NCBI RefSeq assembly: GCF_901686465.1
Contig: NZ_LR594487.1
Coordinates: forward strand, 2,325,020 to 2,389,019
DNA from: Halorubrum sp. DM2
GTDB lineage: Archaea; Halobacteriota; Halobacteria; Halobacteriales; Haloferacaceae
DNA length: 64,000 nucleotides
Direction: 5' to 3'
Shown in pieces: positions 1 through 9,397 of this stretch. The number at the start of each line of letters is the position of its first letter. The stretch's first letter is position 1. The notes beneath the pieces were generated by a model, which saw only the letters and a list, made by a program, of their open reading frames with translations, had not been told where the DNA came from and did not search any database. The position numbers and the translations under genes are program-made.

Positions 1-558
1 ACACTCTTCGGTGTCGGCTTGGTGGTCCTCGCAGAGCCATTCCTAACTGCTTATTTCGGCCCGGAATACACGGATGCGACTACAACGCTCCAGGTACTTG
101 TCTTCGGGACGTTCTTTTTCGGTATTACTAGAGTCATCGTTCCTGTGTTCCAAGCAGCAGGCTGGGTACGACATACGGAACTCATTACGTTTGGTGCGCT
201 CATTCTTAACGTCCTCTTGAACGTTACCCTCATCCCTCGATACGGTATTATCGGGGCCGGAATCGCGACTGGACTGTCTTACGTCGCCATATTCGTCGGG
301 AATGTCACGCTCTGGAAGTACTCTCCATTCGACATCGTTCCGCTGAGGTGGGCCGGCAAGCTCGCAATGACGCAAGGGATCTTCGCTGTTCTCTTTCTCG
401 GTCTCGTCAGATTTATTGATCTCTCACCGTGGCCTTCGCTGCTCGTGTTCCCCCTGTTGGGATTGGTACTGTTCCTCGGTATCAATATCACGGCCGGGTA
501 CGTACCGACTCAGCCGGCACAGCCCTACCTAAAGCGTGCGAAGAGGTTCCTGTCCTAG
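1..558 (+). CDS. Polysaccharide flippase (Wzx/MATE-like), C-terminal part
   Basis: This is the 3' part of a multi-pass membrane protein. The open frame runs in from base 1 (first residues TLFGVGLVVL), so the gene starts outside the window and the internal ATG/GTG near base 19 is not its start. About 185 residues are visible with roughly five hydrophobic segments and a short basic tail (LKRAKRFLS). The segment PRYGIIGAGIATGLSY is typical of the C-terminal half of Wzx-type exporters, which move lipid-linked sugars across the membrane. It lies at the edge of a glycosyltransferase cluster, which fits export of glycan precursors. Its TAG stop shares a CTAG with the stop of the convergent glycosyltransferase, so the two genes overlap tail to tail by four bases. 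The specific substrate cannot be told. Confidence 0.8.
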   Translation, partial: TLFGVGLVVLAEPFLTAYFGPEYTDATTTLQVLVFGTFFFGITRVIVPVFQAAGWVRHTELITFGALILNVLLNVTLIPRYGIIGAGIATGLSYVAIFVGNVTLWKYSPFDIVPLRWAGKLAMTQGIFAVLFLGLVRFIDLSPWPSLLVFPLLGLVLFLGINITAGYVPTQPAQPYLKRAKRFLS

Positions 559-1775
559 TCGCCGTCGACGACTCTCGTCCCGTGACCATTGTGGGACTGT
601 ATACATGACTGGAAGACACTCACGAGTTCGTCGACCGCCTGTGAGATGTCGAATTTGGACTCCACAGTTTTACGACCGTTGGCTGCGATCTCCTTCCGGC
701 GATTCTGGTCGTCGAGTAGAGAGGATAACGCGTCGACGAGAGCTTCCGAGTCATTCGGCTCAACCAGAATCCCGTCGTGTCCGTCCGTGATCAACTCCGG
801 AATGGCCGAGATCGACGTGGAGACACACGCGGTTTGGGTGGCCATCGCCTCTTTCAACGCGACGGGTGCGACATCTCGATCGCCGTCCGAAGCGATGACG
901 CATGGAAGCACGAACAGTTCCGCCTCATGTAGTTCGGTCTCCAGCCGCTCGTCTGAGACGTGCCCCAAGAACTTGACATAGTCTTCGATTCCGTGTTCAC
1001 GAACCCGGCTGCGGAGAGTCTCCTCGCGTTCGCCAGTACCGACGATGTGGTACTCTACGTCGTAACCTCGGTCGATGAGCTCGGTGACTGCGTCGATTGC
1101 GTACTCGTACCCTTTCTTCTCGACGAGTCGCGCAACCGTGAGGAGGCGTCCGGAGACGCAGCCATCGGACGGCTCGAATTTGTCGACACTCGTAGTGGCC
1201 GGTACCACGGTCATGTCTGTTTCGACGCCGATTTCCTCGGAGAGATATCGTTTGTTGTACTCCGACGGGACGATTACATGGTCAAAGCGGGAACAGACGC
1301 GTTGTAATCGTTTGAGACTCGGGGGAGAGAAGATCTCGTAAGCGTGTGCGGTAACTGTACAAGGTATTTCGTAATATACAGCGGCGTAAGTACATGCGAG
1401 TCGATTCGGTGCTGCAAAGTGCGCGTGAATCAAATCTATCTCTTCTTCTTTGTTTATCACCTCTATTATCTGCTTTCCAAAGTGCAAGTAATATGCATGA
1501 TGGAGAGGTCCCTCAAAGAAGGCTGCGTGGCGAAGAACCTTGGGATTTAAAACCGACTTAGAGAATAGCTCTGGTAGCGAAGTAAGAGATGGCTGCTTTG
1601 CATAATATACCGAAATATCCATTCCTGATATCTCTTCGTGTGTAACTTCTTCGTCTGGGCGAGTAAACGAGAAAACCACGATGTCGTGTCCTCGTTGTTT
1701 GAGCTCGTACAATTCGTTAATAACGAAGCTCTCAGAGAGTTTTGGGAACTCATTAACAGTATACAGAATTCGCAT
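555..1775 (-). CDS. Glycosyltransferase family 4 (GT-B fold)
   Basis: A 406-residue cytosolic glycosyltransferase of the GT4 type. The N-terminal domain begins MRILYTVNEFPKLSESFV, typical of GT4 enzymes acting on lipid-linked acceptors. The donor-binding half contains LLTVARLVEKKGYEYAIDA and the stretch DRDVAPVALKEAMATQ, which corresponds to the family E-x7-E motif in the variant with DxD-P-V-x-L-x-E-A seen in colanic-acid-type transferases. The length is normal for the family. It converges on the flippase with overlapping stops and is transcribed away from the A+T-rich block. Base composition is intermediate between that block and the rest of the window. It probably adds one sugar to a surface glycan; donor and acceptor are unknown. 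Confidence 0.85.
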   Translation of the reverse strand: MRILYTVNEFPKLSESFVINELYELKQRGHDIVVFSFTRPDEEVTHEEISGMDISVYYAKQPSLTSLPELFSKSVLNPKVLRHAAFFEGPLHHAYYLHFGKQIIEVINKEEEIDLIHAHFAAPNRLACTYAAVYYEIPCTVTAHAYEIFSPPSLKRLQRVCSRFDHVIVPSEYNKRYLSEEIGVETDMTVVPATTSVDKFEPSDGCVSGRLLTVARLVEKKGYEYAIDAVTELIDRGYDVEYHIVGTGEREETLRSRVREHGIEDYVKFLGHVSDERLETELHEAELFVLPCVIASDGDRDVAPVALKEAMATQTACVSTSISAIPELITDGHDGILVEPNDSEALVDALSSLLDDQNRRKEIAANGRKTVESKFDISQAVDELVSVFQSCIQSHNGHGTRVVDGD

Positions 1776-2006
1776 AATTGAACCTAGTCTATTTATCTAT
1801 TTGATGTGACTTATACGCTGCTATCGAGGATATACATGTGTCTGTACCGCATTTACCTTGGAGTTATACTGGTTGATAATATTTCAACATCTAACCTGTG
1901 GATATAATATTGGCATTTATATATAATATACACTCCACACTCTCCTCTTTCTCCTCTCCCTCAGAACCAAATTGCTTAATAGCGCCGAGAATGTAAGAGT
2001 ACCAAT
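1776..2006. other. A+T-rich divergent intergenic region
   Basis: This 231-base spacer separates the minus-strand GT4 gene from the plus-strand membrane protein. It is strongly A+T-rich, with several TATA-like stretches (tatatataatataca around 1918-1931). An A+T-rich box about 28 bases before 2007 (gcttaatag, near 1974-1982) could serve the downstream gene. No short ORF with coding character or hairpin terminator was seen. It marks the left edge of the low-G+C block. Confidence 0.5.
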
Positions 2007-3827
2007 ATGATGAACCGGTTTTCGAAACGTTTCATCTATTTCCCAGTCATCATATCGGTTTTGACATTAATGGGCTCAAGATTTGTAACAAGCCCCTTTA
2101 TTAAATATCCGATATATACTGTAGCGATAGCTTCCATTATGTTTTCTATTTTCTACACTTTTCGTTCAGGGACGAATATAACATCAAGGAAGAGACTTAG
2201 CAAATTCGTTGATGTGTTGGCATTTTTATCAATATCTCTAACAGTATTTGTGGGTCACGCTAAACCCACTGGAATATACGACATCTACTATCCAATCGCT
2301 GTTTGTACTGCAATTCTATTGGCGTATCGGCTAACATCATTTTCTGTTAATACACCCATCGCTCTTTCCCAAATAATTCTATTGGCGATCACTCTCCGTT
2401 CAACTATTTGGTTTGCTTATCCCTATTTTGGGGCAGATAAGTTTCATATTGCCGCAGTTGGATGGATTGTTGCCAATGGCGAGATAGTTCCACCTTCTGT
2501 TACGTACTATCATAATTTTCCTCCTGCCCACGTACTTTCTGCCTCGTCAACATTAATCAGTAATCTCCCCTTATCAACTGGGTACTTTGTCCTCGGGGTA
2601 TCACAGGCTATATCAATAATTGGGGTATTCATATTCTGTAGGAGTATACTTAATTCTAACCGTGGGGCCCTTCTAGGAAGCCTCTATACCGCAGTAGCAG
2701 GGTTCCATTTAAAATCTGGAGGTGAGCCCTTTGCACAGGCGCTCTTGATCGCACTTATTCCCATTATATTCTATCTGGTTTTCGAAACTAGATCGGTGAC
2801 CTCAAAAAGACGATCCGGGATCCTTCTTGGACTAACTCTAGTAGCAGTGGTAACACAAAATATCGCCCCACTTGTTCTGGTATCTGCTGGTTTTATAATT
2901 ATTGGATCTACCATATTCGTACGAATAATCAGAATTAGATTTAGTCACGCTGTTAAATATAAAATAAAACCTACACTCTTATCATTCTTCATCATCTCTG
3001 GGATCTACTGGCATATTTTGGCCAACTATTTCCACTACGACGTTGGGAGGGTTTTGAACATCTTGCTCTTTACAGAAAGTGGGAGTAATACGCAGACTGA
3101 CACTGCCTCTGGAGTCCCGACTGTTGAGTTATTTAATTTAGAATTGCCAAGTATCCTAATGTGGGGTGCGCCTATACTAGCTAACGCACTAATATTGATC
3201 ATCTTTGGGTATGTAATTTTATCTGAATTGATTACTGATGATCAGGCGAAGCCTCCTCTACAGTATGCGTTCTTTGCTAGCTTTATGTTTGCAGGTTTAG
3301 CAGGCGTATTTGCAGCTGGTAGTGAAAATGCCGTAAGAGCTCTCCCCGCTATTGTAATCTTTCTATCGCCTGTTCTGGGATATGTTGGTATAAAGTCAAG
3401 ATGGAAAGGAAAGTTTGGCCGTCCTATATTAGCAATTATTCTGATAGCTCTTGTTGTCACCTCTGGTGTCCTCACACCGCTTGTAGCCAAAGCAGAATGG
3501 TCTGACGATGATTTTCATAAGTATCTGAATGATGATCAAGTAGCTGCTGCCGATTTCGCTATATTATATACAAAATCTACCGCTTCAGGTCCCTATGTTG
3601 CTGATTATAACTACTACACAGATGCCATGTCTGGTAAGGATCCTGACCCCGTGATTCATCGAGGTTTTAACCAAAATTCGCAGAGTTCAATTAATGAATT
3701 TCAGGAAGGACTCGATTCTGGGAAAATGTCATTATATCTGGACTACTATTCTACAGCTTTTGGTTTAGACAGCCCAGAAAGCAGGCACCAGATATACTCC
3801 TCTGGGAACACTACTGTTTACACCTGA
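2007..3827 (+). CDS. Multi-pass membrane protein, GT-C/polymerase-like, unassigned
   Basis: A 606-residue integral membrane protein with about a dozen hydrophobic segments through residue ~500, then a hydrophilic C-terminal part of ~100 residues (from AEWSDDDFHKYLNDDQ) likely on the outside. Multi-pass core plus extracytoplasmic tail resembles GT-C glycosyltransferases and oligosaccharide polymerases of archaeal glycosylation loci, but no family motif is certain. A loop after the first third (YYHNFPPAHVLSASS) may hold functional His/Asp residues. It is very A+T-rich for a haloarchaeon and less acidic than neighbouring proteins, pointing to horizontal acquisition with the glycosyltransferases that follow. 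Two adjacent ATGs (2007, 2010) are possible starts. The role in glycan assembly is inferred from context only. Confidence 0.75.
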   Translation: MMNRFSKRFIYFPVIISVLTLMGSRFVTSPFIKYPIYTVAIASIMFSIFYTFRSGTNITSRKRLSKFVDVLAFLSISLTVFVGHAKPTGIYDIYYPIAVCTAILLAYRLTSFSVNTPIALSQIILLAITLRSTIWFAYPYFGADKFHIAAVGWIVANGEIVPPSVTYYHNFPPAHVLSASSTLISNLPLSTGYFVLGVSQAISIIGVFIFCRSILNSNRGALLGSLYTAVAGFHLKSGGEPFAQALLIALIPIIFYLVFETRSVTSKRRSGILLGLTLVAVVTQNIAPLVLVSAGFIIIGSTIFVRIIRIRFSHAVKYKIKPTLLSFFIISGIYWHILANYFHYDVGRVLNILLFTESGSNTQTDTASGVPTVELFNLELPSILMWGAPILANALILIIFGYVILSELITDDQAKPPLQYAFFASFMFAGLAGVFAAGSENAVRALPAIVIFLSPVLGYVGIKSRWKGKFGRPILAIILIALVVTSGVLTPLVAKAEWSDDDFHKYLNDDQVAAADFAILYTKSTASGPYVADYNYYTDAMSGKDPDPVIHRGFNQNSQSSINEFQEGLDSGKMSLYLDYYSTAFGLDSPESRHQIYSSGNTTVYT

Positions 3828-3858
3828 TATTAACACTCTTTATTATCACATCTAACAA

Positions 3859-4959
3859 TCAAGCCCGGTTATATATGTCTTCTAAATCTGACAGAACACT
3901 ACTTGGCGAGTACTTTTGGACAACTCGATTATGTTGTTGTCTCCCAATTCTTTTTCTGTTTTCAATCGCGTAATCGATCGCATTAGCAATGTTTTTTGGC
4001 TCTCCTGGCTCAGCAAGTAATCTGCTATCCTCTATAACTTCAGAAGGACCGCCGATATTTGTTGAAACTACTGTTAGTCCATATTGCATAGCTTCTAAGA
4101 TTGTCCGACCAAAAGGTTCTGGCCACTTGCCGGGGTGAACAAATATATCTGACTCCGAATAATATTGAGCAACTTGACTATATTCAACATGACCAACTAT
4201 ACGTGTATCAATATCATTCATGCTTGAAGCCTCTTTTCTGACTTCATTGAGTTTGTTTCCGCCACCTACAATGATCAGCTCGACTTCTCGGTCAACATAT
4301 TCAACCGCATTCAAAAGAGATCCGACACCTTTATGATTATTTACCGAGCCTACATAGAGAATTTTAGGTGTCTCTGACATCTTGGTATCTATTTTATCAG
4401 GGGTGAAAGAAGGATCAACCATATTGCTGACTGTTGATATATTAGTTCCCACATGGGGAGAGTAGATCTGGTTTATAGTATCACTAATTGCAACCAGTTC
4501 ATCAATATATGAGATAAATTTAAAGATAATTGGTGATGAAACCGGCCGAAGTATGTTATTATATGCTTTTTCTTTCCCATGAAGGTCCATCCCAATATCT
4601 CGTTTATCAATATATGTATATGAGTTTAAGTGGGCGACAGTTGGTTTCGATGTCATCTTAGATAGAAAACCAACCAGAGGATGTAATTCCATATTATACC
4701 CATGGAGGATGTCATGATCCTCTATATCTGATATTTTCATAACTGACAAGATAGACGCTAGTTCCGGGATCTGAGGAAGATTCCCGTGACGTATCACATT
4801 TACGCCATTCACTGTCTCCCTGCTATTCCCATCAAATGAGTGTACTGTAGTCGTATAATCTAATTCTTCTAATAACTGTTCAGCAAGAAGTTTAGCACTC
4901 ACTTCTCCACCTCCTCTGGTATTAGGCGGATATCTTGGGGTTATGATACCTACATCCAT
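3859..4959 (-). CDS. Glycosyltransferase family 4
   Basis: A 366-residue GT4 enzyme. The N-terminus MDVGIITPRYPPNTRGGGEV carries the glycine-rich loop of the acceptor domain. The C-terminal domain shows ILYVGSVNNHKGVGSLLNA and the E-x7-E signature in EPFGRTILEAMQYG, followed by the usual SEVIED segment. It is A+T-rich like its neighbours and is the last of three minus-strand glycosyltransferase genes, separated from the next by 123 bases. It should transfer an activated sugar to a growing surface or N-linked glycan at the cytosolic membrane face. Donor sugar is unknown. Confidence 0.85.
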   Translation of the reverse strand: MDVGIITPRYPPNTRGGGEVSAKLLAEQLLEELDYTTTVHSFDGNSRETVNGVNVIRHGNLPQIPELASILSVMKISDIEDHDILHGYNMELHPLVGFLSKMTSKPTVAHLNSYTYIDKRDIGMDLHGKEKAYNNILRPVSSPIIFKFISYIDELVAISDTINQIYSPHVGTNISTVSNMVDPSFTPDKIDTKMSETPKILYVGSVNNHKGVGSLLNAVEYVDREVELIIVGGGNKLNEVRKEASSMNDIDTRIVGHVEYSQVAQYYSESDIFVHPGKWPEPFGRTILEAMQYGLTVVSTNIGGPSEVIEDSRLLAEPGEPKNIANAIDYAIENRKRIGRQQHNRVVQKYSPSSVLSDLEDIYNRA

Positions 4960-5082
4960 AGTACATATGTAGTGCGGGGTGCTAATGAAAGATCCGTTGT
5001 AAAGAATTTAAGAATATCTTAGGGAACTACTTTGAAGTACTTAGTGGAAACGTGTGAATAAGGATACCTACTCTCTACGAAG

Positions 5083-6228
5083 CTATTGATTAGTCTCATG
5101 GATGGCACCAACTAGTCTATCAGCTACATGACCCCAAGTAAACTTATTCTTACACCTCTCTAATCCTGCTTTACCCATTGATATAGCTTTTCTTTTGTTG
5201 GATAATAGCTCAACTACATTCCCTGCCAACTCGTCTTCATCTTCTGGCTCGACTAAGAGACCTGATTCGCCATTTTGAATCGCGTCTGTGATACCACCAT
5301 GTCTTCCTCCAATGACTGGCTTTTCTGCTGCATTTGCTTCTAAGAAGACGATTCCAAAGCCTTCGACACTGTCCCCATCGCGCCGAGCTGGCATCACAAA
5401 AACATCAGATGAGTTATATAATTTGGGGAGGTCTTCTTGAGGGACGTATCCTAAGAAGAAAATATGATCATATACACCGATCTCTTTTGCTAGTTCCCTT
5501 AGGCTCTCTTTTTCACTACCGGTTCCAGCGATTAAATATGTCGTGTCCGGTTGATCTTTTAATATATTTGGCAATGCCCTAATTACGGTGTCATGCCCTT
5601 TTCTCGATTCCAGTCGGGAGACTGTTAGCAAGATATTGTCTGAACTAAGACCTTCTCTCTCAATAACTGGGTGAATCTCATCCGTTTCGAAGTCAGATGG
5701 CTTGACTCCATTATAAATGATATGTATTTTCTCTGCTGGAACTCCAATTTCTACTAACTTGTTCTTCGTATACGAGCTCACCGTAACTACTATTGAGGCT
5801 GATCGAAGTATTAATGATTGAACTGAATTCAAACGCTGGATCAACTTTTTTCGAAGATTTTCATCTGAATAAACTACTTCTCGACCATGAACTGCAATTA
5901 TACTTTCTGCCACAGTAATTTTGGATATCATAATTGAATATAATCCGGTAGGGAACCATGTTGGACAATATATGTAATCTATTTTTTGTTTTCGGGACAG
6001 CCAGAGAGGAAACAAGAGAAGCGATAAGTGAAGGATGAGTGGATAGTTGGGCATTCGGTATATCGTAAAAGGACGGTTGGTATCTATATCTTCATCCCCT
6101 ACCATGCTTGGAGCAATCAGGGTTACTGTGTGCCCCTTGGCATACAGCTCTCTTGCTATTTGGTCAGTATGTTCTGATATTCCACCGGTGTTTGGTTTAT
6201 AATCAGTTGAGTAAAATAGAAAGTTCAC
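5083..6228 (-). CDS. Glycosyltransferase family 4
   Basis: A 381-residue GT4 enzyme of normal length. The N-terminal loop reads STDYKPNTGGISEHTDQIA, the central part has ILLTVSRLESRKGHDTVIRAL, and the donor site has the E-x7-E motif in EGFGIVFLEANAAEKP followed by GGITDAI and GLLVEP. The architecture matches PimB/mannosyltransferase-like members, although donor specificity cannot be read from it. It is A+T-rich, with 87 bases to the upstream GT2 gene and 123 to the downstream GT4 gene, so the three probably form one transcription unit read leftward. Confidence 0.87.
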   Translation of the reverse strand: MNFLFYSTDYKPNTGGISEHTDQIARELYAKGHTVTLIAPSMVGDEDIDTNRPFTIYRMPNYPLILHLSLLLFPLWLSRKQKIDYIYCPTWFPTGLYSIMISKITVAESIIAVHGREVVYSDENLRKKLIQRLNSVQSLILRSASIVVTVSSYTKNKLVEIGVPAEKIHIIYNGVKPSDFETDEIHPVIEREGLSSDNILLTVSRLESRKGHDTVIRALPNILKDQPDTTYLIAGTGSEKESLRELAKEIGVYDHIFFLGYVPQEDLPKLYNSSDVFVMPARRDGDSVEGFGIVFLEANAAEKPVIGGRHGGITDAIQNGESGLLVEPEDEDELAGNVVELLSNKRKAISMGKAGLERCKNKFTWGHVADRLVGAIHETNQ

Positions 6229-6315
6229 TGTAGTGTTGTATTACGGATGTTTTGATAAATCTTTCTCCATCTATCCAACTGACGTATCCAAGATTAACGA
6301 AGCCAAATCACTTGG

Positions 6316-7266
6316 TCATAATTTCATGTATATATCCCTTATAAATGAAAATAGGCGCCCCTCTCTGTCAAGGCCAATTATATTGATCGTGAACAAGGCC
6401 CAAGGGAGTGGGTGAATAGGATATCTAAGTATAGCACGTAATAAGTGATTTAATGACTTCGTCCGATTACCTTTTAAACCATAATCTCGCCCAATCACAT
6501 AATGATGATGTGAAAGAATCCGATTACGGGTTAGAAAGCCCAGATTATTTGTCCGTTTCAAGACTTTCCTATATACACCCAAATCCCCTTTAATCCGACT
6601 TTCAAAGTTTTTAGATATGCTATCCTCTTGTTCTCTTTTTTCAACTAGAATTTCATCAACGTAGTCTACTTCAAATCTTTCTGTTATGCGGATCCAAAGG
6701 TCATAGTCCTGCCTACTCGGAAGGGACGAATCAAATCCACCAACCTGTTCTAAGCACTCCCGTTTCAGCATAACTGTTGAGGTAGGGTGGAGTTGATCCC
6801 GCTCTAATTGACTAATATAGATTTCACCAGAAGCTTCTGGAAGTACTCTCTTATTTGTTTCATCTATATTTTGTTGGACATAGCCCGTATAGACTAGTCC
6901 AAGTTTTTCACTCCCTCTCTGAAAAACCGAAAGTTGTTTTGCTAGCTTTGTTGGTCGCCATAGATCATCAGCATCTAGGAAAGCGAGGAAATCTGACTTT
7001 GCAGCGTCAATACCCGTATTTCGCGCTTCTGCTGCCCCCTTATTTTCATCATGTACAACCAGAGTTACCCGACTATCGTATGAGTCAATTATGGGTCCAT
7101 AATCTACATCCGAATTATCATCAATAACAATGACTTCATAATTGTCTATTGTCTGTCTGTATATACTATCTAACGCGTCAGCGAGTAAGTCTGGCTGATT
7201 GTACACTGGAATAATAATACTCACCTGTATGTTTTCTTGATTTCTGCTCTGATTTTCTTTTTCCAT
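6316..7266 (-). CDS. Glycosyltransferase family 2 (GT-A fold)
   Basis: A 316-residue GT2 enzyme. After a short polar leader it has VSIIIPVYNQPDLLADALDS, then VIVIDDNSDVD, the GAAEARNTGI loop, and the metal-binding DxD in FLAFLDADDLW, followed by the acceptor-side SRQDYDLWIRI. All are classical GT2 marks. It lacks C-terminal membrane helices, so it is probably a peripheral enzyme. It is the first gene of the A+T-rich minus-strand trio, and the 116 bases to the divergent GT4 gene at 7383 must hold both promoters. Composition suggests it arrived with the same cassette. Confidence 0.87.
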   Translation of the reverse strand: MEKENQSRNQENIQVSIIIPVYNQPDLLADALDSIYRQTIDNYEVIVIDDNSDVDYGPIIDSYDSRVTLVVHDENKGAAEARNTGIDAAKSDFLAFLDADDLWRPTKLAKQLSVFQRGSEKLGLVYTGYVQQNIDETNKRVLPEASGEIYISQLERDQLHPTSTVMLKRECLEQVGGFDSSLPSRQDYDLWIRITERFEVDYVDEILVEKREQEDSISKNFESRIKGDLGVYRKVLKRTNNLGFLTRNRILSHHHYVIGRDYGLKGNRTKSLNHLLRAILRYPIHPLPWALFTINIIGLDREGRLFSFIRDIYMKL

Positions 7267-7382
7267 ATTTATGATATTAGTGGTGGATCCTCTTTCTGAA
7301 GTACTCTAACAGACCCGGAATGTTGCCTTACTGGTCATATCATCCGAAACGGTATTATTCTTACCCGTTAAGTCATGAGCAA

Positions 7383-8522
7383 ATGCGCGTGGCCTTCGTG
7401 ACCAACGTTGTGTACCCGTTTATTACCGGCGGTGCCGAAAAGCGCATCCACGAGATCGGCACCCGCCTCGCCGAGCGCGGCCACGAGGTCACCGTGTACG
7501 GCCGGCATTTCTGGGACGGTCCTGAAGAGATCACCCACGAGGGAATCACCCTCCGCGCGGTCGCGCCCGAGGCGGACCTGTACGCAGACGACCGCCGCTC
7601 GATCACGGAGGCGCTCGACTTCGCGGCGCGCGCGCTGCCGCCCCTCCGTCGCCGCCTCAGCAACGACGAACACGACGTGGTCGTCGCGAGCGTCTTTCCC
7701 TATTTCCCTGTCCTCAGCACCAAACTCGCAAGCCTCGGCACGGACACGCCGCTCGTCACGACTTGGCACGAGGTGTGGGGCGACTACTGGGAGGAGTATC
7801 TCGGGCGGCTCGCCCCGTTCGGGAAAGTCACCGAACACGTCACCGCCCGGACGCCCCAGCATCCCACCGCGATCTCCGGGGTCACCGCGGACCGCCTCGC
7901 CGCCATCGGCCCCGATCGCGGTCGAATCGAGATCGTCCCGAACGGGATCGATGTCAAGCAGATCCATAACGCCCCACTCCCCGAACAGGGCTACGACGTA
8001 CTCTTCGCCGGCCGACTGATCGAACACAAGAACGTCGACCTCCTCTTAGAAGCATTTGACCGAGTGGCCGTCGACACCGACGCCACCCTCGGGATCGTCG
8101 GCGACGGGCCGGAACGCGACGCACTGGAAGCGCAAGCAAACGAGCTGATCCACGCCGACCGCGTCGAGTTCCTCGGCTTCCTCGACGACTACGAAGACGT
8201 CCTCGGCCACATGCGCGCCGCCGACATGTTCTGCTCGCCGAGCACCCGCGAGGGGTTCGGCCTCACCTTCGCGGAGGCGATGGCCGCCGACTGTACGGTG
8301 ATCGCCGCCGACCACCCGGATTCGGCCGCAGACGAAGTCATCGGCGACGCGGGCTTTCTCGTCGACCCGACTGTCGACGCCGTGACGGACACACTCCACG
8401 GCACACTCCGTGGCGACCGACCCGCCACGAATCCTGTCGAACGCGCCCAGCGATACGATTGGGACGCCGTCGCCGACCAAGCCGAACGGGCGTACCGGCG
8501 CGCCGTCAACGGCGAGTGGTGA
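7383..8522 (+). CDS. Glycosyltransferase family 4, high-G+C
   Basis: A 379-residue GT4 enzyme starting at ATG 7383 (MRVAFVTNVVYPFITGGAEK); the frame is open further upstream, but that leader (LPYWSYHPKRYYSYP) is unlike a GT4 N-terminus and covers the promoter. Donor-site motifs are VLFAGRLIEHKNVDLLLEA and STREGFGLTFAEAMAAD (E-x7-E). Unlike the genes to its left it is G+C-rich and acidic, so it belongs to the resident genome or was ameliorated long ago. A degraded copy of its last ~35 codons lies about 1 kb downstream (9398-9520), showing past duplication of this locus. The sugar specificity is unknown. Confidence 0.88.
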   Translation: MRVAFVTNVVYPFITGGAEKRIHEIGTRLAERGHEVTVYGRHFWDGPEEITHEGITLRAVAPEADLYADDRRSITEALDFAARALPPLRRRLSNDEHDVVVASVFPYFPVLSTKLASLGTDTPLVTTWHEVWGDYWEEYLGRLAPFGKVTEHVTARTPQHPTAISGVTADRLAAIGPDRGRIEIVPNGIDVKQIHNAPLPEQGYDVLFAGRLIEHKNVDLLLEAFDRVAVDTDATLGIVGDGPERDALEAQANELIHADRVEFLGFLDDYEDVLGHMRAADMFCSPSTREGFGLTFAEAMAADCTVIAADHPDSAADEVIGDAGFLVDPTVDAVTDTLHGTLRGDRPATNPVERAQRYDWDAVADQAERAYRRAVNGEW

Positions 8523-8998
8523 ACGGGAGCTGTTCGCCGACCTTCACTGGAAGCCACACACGCCCCGTCCGCAGCCCGAGACCCCACCATGTCCGGATAA
8601 TTCGCTACGCAGTACTGCGGTCCCTCACAGCACTCAGCCGCTCGTTCTCCCGAAGACGTCGATGGTCGTCCCGAGATCCGGGGTTCAAACAGGGAGTGCT
8701 GTCCGCCCTGATGCCCGTGTTGCGTTCCATCGCGTTCACGACACCTGCTGAGGACTCTCCCCACCTATCGTGTTCTCCAGCAAAGCGAGTTGTATACGTC
8801 GCCACGTACCCACCACCATGACCACCGGCGATCCCCGGGAGAACCTCTGGGGGGGCGACGTGAGAACGGTGCTGGCGGTCGTTCGTCAGGTGAGAGACGC
8901 TCTGGTAGTTTTCGGAGTAGACGAACAGCTCGAAGTAATGAGTGCCTACCCGCGTAATTCGGACGGTTACAATGAAGATAGAGATAGTCGGCTCTCGC
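8523..8998. other. Gene-poor stretch, no convincing gene
   Basis: No convincing gene was found in these 476 bases. A minus-strand frame across 8605-9066 is open, but its composition (many Arg, Ser, His and few acidic residues) is unlike haloarchaeal proteins and it overlaps the microprotein gene, so it is more likely decayed sequence. The last ~45 bases hold a promoter for the downstream microprotein (TAATTCGGAC at 8955-8964, then a TTACAATG TATA-like box). Transposon debris is possible but no insertion-sequence end was recognised. Confidence 0.4.
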
Positions 8999-9148
8999 AT
9001 GGCGATCCCCTCAGTGTGTCCCGAGTGCGAGAACCCGGTCGATGTCGTTTCGATCCCACCGAACAAAAACGACTCTCAGGGATGGCAGACGGCGATCGAG
9101 TGCGACACGTGCGACGACCGCATGTTCGTCCGGGAACTCGATGAGTAG
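8999..9148 (+). CDS. Cys4 zinc-ribbon microprotein, copy A
   Basis: A 49-residue protein with two CPxC-like knuckles: CPEC near residue 7 and CDTC near residue 36, separated by a GWQT-containing linker, ending FVRELDE. This is a small haloarchaeal zinc-finger type; the four cysteines should bind one Zn. ATG 8999 is chosen because it gives the same length and N-terminus as the paralogue at 12176. The frame is open further upstream but those residues do not match. Upstream sequence TAATTCGGAC is shared with the paralogue at similar spacing (44 and 42 bases before the ATG). The function of these microproteins is largely unknown; regulatory or protein-binding roles are possible. Confidence 0.8.
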   Translation: MAIPSVCPECENPVDVVSIPPNKNDSQGWQTAIECDTCDDRMFVRELDE

Positions 9149-9397
9149 ACGCCGAGTCTGTGGGCAAGCGATCTTCCATTGTTACTGACAACAGCTATTT
9201 GTCCGGACCTGACACGGACTCCGCTATCGTGCCGAACGGCTGATAAAGCGACAGAGATGGCTGATCTCAGCTCTGCGGATCCGCGATGAACTCGGACGGT
9301 TCTCTCTCGTTCAGTCGGTCGATCCGGCCGGCGACCGGAGGTGGAGACAGCGAGTCATCGATATCCGAATGGCGTGAACCGAGGACGGCTCTCGAAA
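9149..9397. other. Non-coding or decayed spacer
   Basis: Nothing recognisable as a gene, repeat or promoter was found between microprotein A and the glycosyltransferase remnant. Frames are short and lack the acidic bias of the host. Its position between duplicated fragments suggests leftover rearranged sequence. Confidence 0.35.

Noticed and set aside
8605-9066. A 153-codon minus frame as a possible gene or transposase piece
   Set aside because: Basic composition, no known motif, and overlap with the well supported zinc microprotein at 8999.
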